A stretch of DNA of 64,000 nucleotides from positions 59,279,950 to 59,343,949 of the forward strand of contig CM071928.1 of the NCBI GenBank assembly GCA_016081115.2, in the 5' to 3' direction. Below are positions 34,397 through 44,600 of the stretch, piece by piece; within the stretch, counting starts at the first letter, position 1, and each line of letters begins with the position of its first letter. Under the pieces are notes generated by a model. It made no database searches and was not told where the DNA came from. It saw only the letters and a program-made list of their open reading frames with translations. The translations under genes and the position numbers were made by a program. The stretch is from Rehmannia glutinosa (Eukaryota; Streptophyta; Magnoliopsida; Lamiales; Orobanchaceae).

Positions 34397-35121
34397 TATG
34401 ATTCAATTCCTTTGTGCATGCTCAAGCTCCAGAGTGATTTTGGAAAAAGGATCCTCAAGTAATGAAGGAGTCCAAAAACCCAATACACCATATGTTGCAC
34501 CATCACCCACACAAAAATACAATCACAATCATATTGACCTTGGATATAAGGGTAAAGGCAAGAAGCCAGTTGAGTATACTTAAAGGACATCCTCAAATAA
34601 AATTGAAAAAGTCCATCAATGAGACTCCAAACAGAAATACTCTGTGAAAGCTAAACAGAGCTACCAACAACCCCAGAGATTTCAGCAAAGAAAATCATAT
34701 GATGGGAATGGTAGAAATTATCCAAGCCAAGTGATCGAATAATCAAGTAAGATATCAACCAAGACCTATGGGATACAAGCCAAAATGGCAAAGACCTCAA
34801 CCTCATCACAGTCATTCCCAAGGTAAAAGAGCTATCATCGGATACATATGCACCCATTCATGAAACCCATCAAGCACAATAATTCCACTATTACCCCAAG
34901 AAAGCAAATGCTCAAACAAATACACAGGCATACAGACAAAAGAGACAACTGTATGATCCTAAAACCCCCAAGCAATTTGCTAATGTGCACTATGATTATG
35001 GAACTGATAGATGACAATCTCTTAGAGTCAGATTATCTGGCTATAAGTTGGTTGGAACATCTTATAGCACTAACCCTCAGGACCCAGGCAAGTATGAGTA
35101 CCTAAAAACTAATTTCCTTGA

Positions 35122-35433
35122 TTGCAGGTTCAAGGAGTAGCTGAGTGCCAAAGAACTTGGTACATGGATAGTGGTTGTTCCAGACATATGACAGGAAACA
35201 AGAGAAACCTGTCAAAATTCAAGGAAATCAGAGGTGCAAAAGTTATATTTGGAGGAAATGAAGCTCGAGGGGAGATCAAAGGCACAAGATCCATAAAGAA
35301 AAATGGATTGAAGATCACAGATGTTGTATACGTTGAAGGCCTCAACTTCAGTCTGCTGAGCATCAGTCAACTCTGTGATAAATGCTATAATGTGGGATTC
35401 AATATGGGAGTTTGTCAGATCAAAGATGATTAA
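35122..35433 (+). pseudogene. SIRE-type protease region (truncated)
   Basis: The frame reads CQRTWYMDSGCSRHMTGNKR, the copia protease active-site block with D-S-G intact, then VVYVEGLNFSLLSISQLCDK, the segment that joins protease to the GAG-pre-integrase domain. Similarity stops near 35,433 in front of unrelated AT-rich DNA. Upstream, 34,402-35,105 contains broken gag tail sequence. Confidence 0.88.
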
Positions 35434-38209
35434 ATCAAACTTATATAAGCATACATCCACTAATTTGAGCTTGTTATCAAACTAAAGCTCATATAAGGTT
35501 GAAGAATCATTTGGAGACATATATTTTATGATGTGGGTAGCAACAAGATGCACAAATCAATTTGCGCCATCATAAATCTACCCATTTTGAAGTGATTATC
35601 CCTTATTCGCAAGCTCATATAGATGCAAAGTATTTAGAACCATCATTCAACTTGCAACTTTATTTCCTTCAATTGTTTGTCCAAACTAATTAGACACACT
35701 ATTTCCCCTCTCTATTAGCACATCTCCATCTGTTACGAATCGCTCAAAGCAATTTGGCGCTTCTAACTGATGAGAGTGAGAATTTAGTAACTTATAGCGT
35801 AAATAGCAATGAAAAAAAATATAATGAATTAATTTTGTGCCTCACACTCATAAGTCTGCACTCAATTTAGTGGACTTAGCTTTAAAGGAAATAATAATCA
35901 TTTTCATTATTCCAGCAAGCTTATCACGCTGGAAAAAAATTTATGCAGAGGGAGATTGACCTTAGCGAGTTAGACAATAAAACCTCCTCGAGCTAATACA
36001 GTTGTCCTCCTAACCTCACGTGCCACGATATCAATAGAAGGCTGAAAAGAAATAGTATCTAAAGCCAATCGCATCACAAAGAAAAAATAGATAAGTCTTC
36101 TCACTCAACAAATATCTTACAAGTGCATTTATCAATTAATACTACATTGATATATCAAGTTGCTCATACCAACTGTTGAGCTTGAGGTGATTCTTTTAGC
36201 CTCCTCTTGTGCGCTATATAGCTGCACAACTCGATAATAGTCATACACATTTGCTCAATCTCAACTACATACTAAGTCAACTAATATCTACAATCCACCC
36301 ATGGAGATATTTGGAAATATTAGCAAAAAATAAGAGAACAATTAAATAGTCAAACTTCATCTCAGTACAATTACGAGCGAAGTTACCAATCTCATAAGTG
36401 CACTTAATATTTGTTGATACTTAGTTGGCTCATTCAATAAGGTGACACGACTTCTTGTCACTTTATAAATCAATTTATAGCTCTAGTTTTAGCTTTTGCT
36501 CTCGTCAAGCTACATTATGCTTGTTCCAACATTCACCAAAGTTGGTTTATATCGGTCAACATTAGCGACAAATGCATTTACATGTATATTTCTCAACATT
36601 TTATAATCAGCCTCTAGATAGGCGATTTTCATTAATAATAACACAAGTTACTAATATCCTTAATTCAACTCAAATAGCGAATTTGGATAACTAGAGTTTT
36701 TACTTGTGAGTAAGCTCATATTCTAAAAACAAAGCTTAAACTCTTTTATTAAATTCTTAAATTTGCAGCTTATATACATTAAGGCGCAAACTTATTTCTT
36801 GGTCCATAAATATATTGTCAGCATCTCAGCTGCGATAATTTCGGGCAATTAAGTTCTTAAGTTTATGACATAAATAAATAAAGCGCAAATACTTTCATTA
36901 ATCCACAAAAATTTTGTCCGCGTCTAAGTCGCGACATATTGCATACATTGTCTATTTTCATGCTAAATTGGTTAAACTAATGTTGGTGAGTTTGGTCTAA
37001 ACACATTTCAATAAATTGCGCAAACAATTAGGTACTGATTTTAAAAAATTTATTCTGGATCCAAGTAATATTTGTTATTTTCTCCAATTCAATAAGATCA
37101 AAAATTTGCCACCAAGTCTAGTAATCATCTCCCACCGAATTGAAGATCACAATAAAAATTACTGATCCACGAATAAAATTATCAATGTCAATAACTACCA
37201 TTCATGCAACCATGCGATATAAGTAATTACAAAAAATAGCCCCCATGGGCGACATTGACATATGGTGCATCATGTCGAGATAATTTAGACCAATGGTGGT
37301 AAAACAAAAAAATATCATTGTAAAATTGATGTTACATAGCCTCCGAAAATCGACTCAATAAATACATGCCTCGAAAAATAAAAAAATAATTACATATTTT
37401 CAAAGCCTACTACATTAATCTAGAAAAAAAAATAAACGAGGATATCGGATTACCACCATTGTCAAAAATTAAATCTCACAAATAATATAATATAAAATAG
37501 TAAACACTCAAATACATGAGCACCCGTATGTCAATGTTCATTCATTTAAAACGTACAGTAATTCACATCATATCAACTTAATTAATTACTTCACAAAAAC
37601 AAATTGCATGCACATAAGAAATCAATAAAGCATTCAACTCATAAATACATAAATCTCATAAAATATTTTTGCTTGCACCTTATTGCACAAAAATACAATT
37701 TCTTTCACGCACCTTATGCGAAAATTTATTTTTCATGCACCAATGTGCAAAACTAATTTTCCCATGCAACACTATATACAAAAAAAATATTGATTTGTTG
37801 CAAGCATTTTATTGCACAAAAATAATTTTTCTTTCATGCACCTAATGCGAAAGAAAAAAAAATCTCATTGCTACATGTGTGCAAAAAATATTCTTCATGC
37901 ATCATATTGCACAATAATAATTTTGCAAGCATTCTCATGCACAAAAATAATTCTTGCAATTAAGCACTAAAATGCGCAAAATATTGTTACATGCATTAAT
38001 ACTATAACAAAAAAATACACAAAAAATAATTCTGCAAGCGTCCCAACGCGCAAAAACCTCATCTAATTAGGTCTTCCTATTATCTCAAATATGGATACAA
38101 CCTAATTGCACCCAATATCATTGAATTCCAATAATCAATATTCAAGGTCCATATATTACCTTGAACGAAGTGAGAAGAGCCAAGATAAACAGGAAACAAC
38201 TTAACTGAT
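35434..38209. other. Unassigned AT-rich DNA with short TGCAC-type repeats at 37,660-38,050
   Basis: No open frame above 60 codons and no recognised domain. From about 37,660 to 38,050 the sequence repeats words such as TTTCATGCACCTAATGCGAA, TGCAAGCATTTTATTGCAC and CATGCATCATATTGCAC, loosely every 35-45 bp. Many carry small TGCA...TGCA inverted repeats. A 60-bp block near 38,048 is shared with 21,497. Confidence 0.45.
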
Positions 38210-38889
38210 ATTTCAAGTAAGGGTGAAAATAGGTCAAATTACTCAACAAGGGCCTATCAGCCTATACCACTAGCCAACAAGGGCCTATGGTATGACGTTA
38301 ATTGGGCTTGCTTTGGTCTGACCTATTTAACAATTGAATCAGACCTTTTATAAAACTTATTTAAATAATCGAGTCAAACTGAGGCCTTTGAAATTTGAAT
38401 AGACCTTTTAAGCTAAATATGCCAGTCTATTTATAAGCCATATGTAATATTATATAAATATATAATATTATACATAACACATATATGTATTATATATTAT
38501 ATATATAATAGATATACCTTTACTATATTTAATACATATGAATTTTTTGAAGCTATATATATAAATATTATGTATAATATAACCTACTAATCAAATAAAT
38601 ATGTAATTAAATAATAGGCCTAAACAAGTTTTAAATACAGACTCAGACCTAACCTTTTTAAGTAAAAAATGGAGAAATTATTGAAAATACATCAACTTTT
38701 GAAAAAAAGAGACTGTTTACGCTAATATCACTTTTGTACATTTATTTTTTATTTTTTACACTCTTGCATATTTTTTGGTTATTTTTACATTTTTTTTTCG
38801 TTTTGTTTTGTTCCTATATTGCTTTATATGTTATATCTGTTGTTTAGATGTTGTTTATATTTGTTTCTTGGTTGTTTCTATTTGCTTCG

Positions 38890-39160
38890 ATGTTTCAATA
38901 CAACTTTTACTTATTTTTTACGCTATTTTTTTTGTTCATGCATTGTTTATGTTGTTTTTGGTTTGTTTTTATACTGTTTTTAATGTTGTTCTGATGTTTC
39001 TTTCTTGTTTCATACAGTTTTCGATGTTTCAATGCAGTTTTTATCTATTTTTAAGCTCTTTTTGTTCACATGTTGTTTTCTATATTGTTTATGTTGTTTC
39101 TCGGTTGTTTCAATATAGTTTTTAATGGTGTTCTGTTGTTTCCTGGTTGATTCCATGTTT
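38890..39160. repeat. Degenerate about 133-bp tandem repeat in the hAT-type core
   Basis: TGTTTCAATACAACTTTTAC near 38,892 is repeated as TGTTTCAATGCAGTTTTTAT near 39,025. Following blocks (TTTTTTGTTCA..., TTTATGTTGTTT..., TCTGATGTTTC...) are in the same order. About two copies are clear. Confidence 0.6.
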
Positions 39161-39404
39161 TTGATGTTTTCAATGCATTTGATCAAAAATTGAATTGTGT
39201 TTTTTTTATTCATGTTGTTTCTATATTATTTTCAATTTGTTTGTTTTAATATGTGTTGTTTTATGTGTATATTTATCTTGATTTTTTATAAGCTTTCGAG
39301 TATAAAATTGATTATTTAACGGTGGCTGAAATTATTTTTCACTGAAATATTATTAGATGAAACATGTTCGAAACAACCATGAAACAACAATGTAAAAAAA
39401 TCCG

Positions 39405-39490
39405 AAAAATTTGGCGGGAGCGTAAAAATGTCCAAAAAAACGTGGGAACGTAAAAAAGTCTAAAAAAATCTCGGGAGCGTAAAAAGGTGT
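39405..39490. repeat. About 28-bp tandem repeat, three copies
   Basis: GGGAGCGTAAAAATGTCCAA, then GGGAACGTAAAAAAGTC, then GGGAGCGTAAAAAGGTGTC follow one another within the right part of the hAT-type element. Confidence 0.7.
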
Positions 39491-39741
39491 CTTTTTTCCT
39501 GGAATGTGGGACATATGTGTTCTTAACCCTAAAAAATGACCAGGCCGAGCGTACGAAAATAGCATATATCATAAATAATAGATCAGACTTGAGTTTTAAC
39601 TTAGCAAAGTAGGTCTAGGCCATCCAACGCAAAGCTTGGCTTGGGCTGACCTATTTCCATCCTAATTTCAAGGGCCACATAATTTTTTTTTTAAATGTGG
39701 TCAAAATTAGAATAGCATTAAAACTCATGTTTACGCAAGTT

Positions 39742-39862
39742 TTTTTTGAGTACAATGGGGGGAATTTGGGGAGAGAATACACGCACTCGTATGGGATTGA
39801 ACCCAGGTTATTCCCACTTACAACACATGTCTCAACCACTGGAATACAAGGTTGATCCCTCG
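39742..39862 (-). mobile_element. tRNA-derived SINE with 14-bp TSD
   Basis: On the minus strand the element starts CGAGGGATCAACCTTG. It contains CCAGTGGTTGAGAC (A-box-like) and, about 35 bases on, GGGTTCAATCCC (B-box-like, consensus GGTTCRANNCC), and ends in an A-rich tail. The 14-bp duplication TGTTTACGCAAGTT is perfect (39,728-39,741 and 39,863-39,876). About 121 bp, typical of short plant SINEs. Pol III transcription is an inference from the boxes. Confidence 0.88.
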
Positions 39863-40089
39863 TGTTTACGCAAGTTGTTAACTTCAATTTTTACTAGTTA
39901 TTCTCTGTCAAATGCTCTTTTACGTAGCCACAAATTCTCCTGACTTACCAATGCTGCAGTTTTGTCCTCTGTGTACATATAATCAATTTCCTTCAACAAC
40001 AATAGAAGTGATGAATTACTATTAAATATGCATAGAGGAATGAGAGATTGAGGGACATCTTTGTCATCTCAATAAGAGAAGAGGAATAG

Positions 40090-40114
40090 TTTTTTTTTTT
40101 TTTTTTTTTTTTTT
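40090..40114. repeat. Poly(T) tract, about 25 bp
   Basis: A homopolymer run in the upstream region of the CESA gene. Confidence 0.95.
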
Positions 40115-40479
40115 CCCCTTTATTATTTTGGTTTTGGAAAGATTTCCATCATCCTAATTTTTTTTTTGTACTTGGCAGCTCAGTCAAAAGAAAAAAATGG
40201 AAAAGTAATGGCCATTTTTCAGTTTCATCCCTATCCATTTATGTTGCATTTAAAATGAATGTTGAGCTTACCATCAATTTTCTTGTTTTTATTGCAAGAT
40301 TTAGGTTGACCCCCCTCTGTTTTTTCACATTTTGTAAGATTACCAATTTGTAATTTATGATAATTTCTATTATTCAAAGCAATTATGAAAATACTTTATG
40401 AATATTACAATTATCCAAAAATATAATACCGATCACATTAAGTAGATAATCGCGATCCACCAATCTAGATTTCATTCAT

Positions 40480-41632
40480 CTTGCATGTTCCACAAGAGAA
40501 CAAAAACAGCACACGGCGTCTTACACCTTTATTCATCATTTTATGGCTTTCTTTCTACACATACGACGCAACAGATAAAATCATACTTATTGTTCCTTTT
40601 ATTGAAATTCATGAAAAGACAAATATAAAATTAAAGAAGACGAAACAAAGTAACCTTAACAAACATAAAACGTCATCAAACCACCAACAAATTTCTCAGA
40701 ATGAACGTCATAAAACAGAAAAACAAATTCACATAAATGTTAAGATGGTGGAGAAAATTGTTTTTTAGCTTTATAAATGTGTCCAACTCCAAGCCACACC
40801 AAAAAGGAAACAACAAAAAGGAAATAATGAAATTACAGAAATACCCTTCCTCTTCAATTCTAAGCGCCACCGCGGTTGCGGTGGGGCCCATCCCCTCCAC
40901 CATCCCACCTCCATTAATTTGGGGCCCATTACAGAAACCCACATTACATATTTCTTACATTTTACAATTTTTACGTCTTCCGATCCAAACATCAGTGTAT
41001 CTCTGTCCCTTGTGAACTACGCGTTGAACCTTCTACTGTTCTCCTCTCTCTCTTTATTATTATTTATTAGTACCACTGTATTTCATTTCATTTCTCTATC
41101 TATCCCTATTTATTTTCTGTAAAATTTCTTTTCTTTTTTCCTTTTCTGAAAAAGAAAATAGAAAATCATTCATATTATTAATTCGCATTATTGTTTTTTG
41201 TCTGCGTCGATCCCTTCTTCAACCCCAGGGGCGTTTGATTCTCTGATCCACACAGCACAGTGCCCCCTCCCCACTGCTTACAACACAAAGAAAAATACTA
41301 AAAGGGAGAGACCCTTCATAAAAAACAGGGGGTTTCTCTCAAGAAAAGAATCAGAGAGAGAGAAAATGAAAATGCACATTTCGATTCACTGAGTGTATTG
41401 ATATTTTTGTGTTTTCGTTGGTGTCTGTTAACCCATTTGTTTTTCAGTTGACTGTTTGATGCGAAGGGTTTTGTGTTTAAGAAGAGTGGAAAGGAAATCG
41501 AAGAGAAGGCCCGTGTTAGTGCAATGGGCGTTGGGCGAAAGATTTTATTTCGTCTTCCGCTCTCTTTAAATTGATTCGAAAGTGTGTGGCGGAGTGGAAG
41601 GAGATTTTTGAGGGTTTAATTCATTTTTTGGA
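40480..41632 (+). promoter_or_regulatory. CESA upstream region and 5' leader
   Basis: This stretch before the CESA start contains two GGGGCCCAT words (40,883-40,891 and 40,921-40,929) that include site II-like TGGGCC/GGCCCA cores. It also has a perfect 7-bp hairpin, CCACCGC-GGTT-GCGGTGG (40,867-40,884). A CT-rich block (41,040-41,060) and CTATTTATTTTC (about 41,105) could be core-promoter parts, but the transcription start cannot be fixed. From about 41,200 the purine-rich DNA looks like leader. A pyrimidine-rich TTGTTTTTCAG at about 41,437-41,447 could be the 3' end of a leader intron. Bases 39,877-40,480 hold nothing I recognise. Confidence 0.5.
41459..41569 (+). other. Upstream ORF in the CESA leader (36 codons)
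   Basis: ATG at 41,459 opens a frame ending TAA at 41,567, beginning MRRVLCLRRVERKSKRRP, basic in composition. A second uORF (41,524-41,574, 16 codons) overlaps it in another frame, and a short one (MKMHISIH) lies at 41,366-41,392. All stop before the main ATG at 41,633. Whether they are in the mature leader depends on the unknown start site and any leader intron. Confidence 0.45.
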
Positions 41633-44600
41633 ATGGATACTAATGGGAGGCTTGTGGCTGGCTCACACAACAGGAATGAGTTTGTACTCATCAATGCGGA
41701 TGAGATTGGAAGAGTGAGTACCCAACAAATATCAGTGTTGTTTTACTGTTTTTCGCATTAATTTCTTAAATTGGTTGCGTGAATTATCGTTCGTTTTGAG
41801 ACGCCCTTTGCCCTAATTCTGTTTTTGAGTATTTTTCAGGGCTGCAATTGAAGGATTTTTCATCATTTTTGGTCCTGTGGTTTCATGGGATTTATTTTTA
41901 AAAAAATATTTTTGATTTTTTGCTGTTTGATATGGAAACCAATTTTTAATATTTTTAGAGTTTAGGGTCAGTCGATTTACCACACTTTTGCAACTGTAAC
42001 CTTGCTAATGAGTCTCATTGTGTTGATTTAGTCCAAGTTTCATTTTTTCGGAATATGTTAATTTCTCGATCTGTTTCTTCTTACAAAACCGATTTCTTTT
42101 CTGTGGGCAGGTGACTTCTGTGAAAGAGCTAAGTGGACAGATCTGTCAGATTTGTGGAGATGAAATTGAATTTAATGTTGATGGGGAGCCTTTTGTTGCC
42201 TGCAATGAATGTGCATTCCCTGTTTGTAGACCATGCTATGAATATGAAAGAAGGGAGGGTAATCAAGCTTGTCCTCAGTGCAAAACCAGATACAAGCGCA
42301 TAAAAGGTAATTAATTCTTTTTTTTTTTACTGTAATTTTACTTCAGTCACTCTAAAAAACTACTGCTTTTGTTAATAGTTTAACTTAAACAAGACAATTA
42401 ATTTTCAGGGAGTCCTAGAGTTGATGGAGATGAAGATGAAGATGAATTTGATGATTTGGAGCATGAATTTGACTATAATGGCAATCCTCAGCAAGTTGCT
42501 GAGGCGGCTCTCTCATCTCGGCTTAATATTGGTCGCAGTGCTTCTGGAATCACTACTCCCTCGGAATTGGACGCCGCCGCTATCAATTCAGAAATTCCTC
42601 TCTTAACTTATGGCCAAGAGGTAAATGCCATTTCAATTTTTTGACTATATAATTTTTATTACTAGTTTCTGCTGTAAATTTAAAAGAAAGTATGTTTCTT
42701 GGTGAAGGATGATACAATTTCTGCCGATAAGCATGCTCTCATTATCCCACCTGTTATGGGTCGTGGAAAGCGAGTCCATCCTGTGCCGTTTACTGATTCG
42801 TCGATGACTCGTGAGTTTTTTTCTTTTTTTTTTTGGTTGTATGATTGCTTGATTGTTTTTCTCGATCGGAAGTTTAATGGACCTATCTACATTGTAGTGC
42901 CACCACGGCCGATGGATCCTAAGAAGGATTTGGCTGTTTATGGTTATGGTACTGTTGCATGGAAGGAAAGAATGGAGGAATGGAAGAAAAAGCAGAATGA
43001 GAAACTTCAGGTGGTTAAGCACCAAGGAGATAAAGGTGGTATGAATGGTGATGAGTTGGACGATCCTGATTTACCCAAGTAGGTTTATTCTTACTGTTTC
43101 CTTTTCCGTTTAATTTTGATTCTTGTAATAATCACAATATGATTGAGCTGACTTATAGCTTTTGCAAGGACTTTTCGCAGCCATTGTTATGAAGTTTGTT
43201 AATGTTATGGATTTAATATTTGACCATTATATGCGTACATCATTAATAAGTGATTTCATTGGGTTGGTGTGAAGTCTTCTTTCTTCTAGTAGGAGAAAAT
43301 GGCTTGTTTCTTTGCTATGTTCGATTGGGCCACCCTTTGTCTTTTACTGTTTAATAATTTTGCTAGTCCTATTGTTGATATTTTTCTGTCCCTGTATCAT
43401 ATATTCGGAGTGTTTGCAATCACTAAAAAAAAGTGATTTTCTGCTTTTGGCTGGAAAAAAAATCATATTTTAGTGTTTGTAAATGCCGACTTCTACTTCT
43501 ATTCCTGCCTCATTTAATTGTAATCTAAAAGCAATGGGTGCTTTATTTTTTTTTTTTTTTGTTTTTGGTTTGACTTTTACAAACAAATAAACACTTTTAC
43601 AACATTTTCACCAGTCACCCTCAATTTCTGATTCCATTTGCAAACACTACCATCTTCTTAATTTCAACAACTTTTACTTCTGCTACAATAAATCAGTTCT
43701 TCTAAAAGCAGAAGTTTTTGCAAACACTAACACTTCCATGAGTCCATCATGTCATATACAACGTTAACTGCAAGGAGGAGAGGAAGCAGCATTAGAAGTG
43801 CTTGAATAGATTCTATCACAATTCACAAACCATTTTTATCTGTTGAAAGGAATTGTGAAGGAGATGAAATCAACTGTGTGGATGTCTAAAAATCGCCCTT
43901 TGATAATTACAGGATGGATGAAGGCAGACAACCGCTTTCGAGGAAGCTTCCAATTCCTTCAAGCAAGATAAACCCTTACAGAATGGTCATTCTACTTCGA
44001 ATGGCAATTCTTGGATTGTTCTTTCACTACAGAATTCGTCACCCCGTCCATGATGCGTTCGGATTGTGGCTAACGTCAATTATATGCGAGATATGGTTTG
44101 CTGTGTCATGGATATTCGATCAGTTTCCAAAGTGGTCCCCGATCGAACGAGAAACATACCTAGATCGACTCTCACTGAGGTTATTATCTTTTTTAATCTC
44201 CGCCATCTGCCTTTGTCTTAATATTTGTGTTTCTGAGCTTCTACATATTGAATTTCACTATTAGGTATGAGAAAGAAGGAAAGCCCTCTGAGCTAGCTTC
44301 TGTGGACATATTTGTGAGTACAGTGGATCCATTGAAGGAGCCTCCACTTATTACCGCAAACACAGTTCTTTCTATACTTGCTGTGGATTACCCGATCGAC
44401 AAGGTTGCATGCTATGTATCTGACGATGGTGCTGCGATGCTTACTTTTGAAGCTCTTTCGGAGACATCTGAGTTTGCCAGGAAGTGGGTCCCATTCTGCA
44501 AGAAATTTAGCATAGAGCCTCGGGCTCCTGAGTGGTACTTTGCTCAGAAGGTTGACTATTTGAGAGACAAAGTAGAACCAACGTTTGTGAGGGAACGTCG

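Larger units (their letters stand above)
23119..35433 (+). mobile_element. SIRE-type Ty1/copia element, 3'-truncated and interrupted
   Basis: A 1.48-kb 5' LTR, a tRNA-Met-type primer site, gag and the start of the protease region are in order on the + strand. They are split by the 8-kb element at 26,353-34,396. After 35,433 the recognisable polyprotein stops; no integrase, RT or 3' LTR follows. The gag start (MEANLTRIPMFTVEEFDDWK) and the large LTR match the SIRE/Maximus lineage. The lineage call rests on recognising this gag. Confidence 0.85.
38218..39664. mobile_element. hAT-type non-autonomous element, 8-bp TSD
   Basis: The left end TAAGGGTGAAAATAGGTCA and the right end TGACCTATTTCCATCCTA are inverted repeats. 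A perfect 8-bp duplication, ATTTCAAG, flanks the element (38,210-38,217 and 39,665-39,672). AGGCCT/TTTAAG-rich subterminal DNA surrounds a T-rich core (38,750-39,260). No transposase. The open frame 38,775-39,125 is a product of T-rich composition. Confidence 0.92.

Noticed and set aside
38775..39125. 116-codon Phe/Val-rich frame resembling a membrane protein
   Set aside because: It is a product of T-rich DNA inside a hAT-type element, with no start context or domain.
39742..39862. A tRNA gene on the minus strand
   Set aside because: A- and B-box-like words are present, but no cloverleaf or anticodon stem could be formed. The A-tail and 14-bp duplication show a SINE.
40481..41392. Several + frames of 60-95 codons upstream of CESA
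   Set aside because: No domain or consistent start. They cover promoter and leader DNA; only the three short uORFs are noted.
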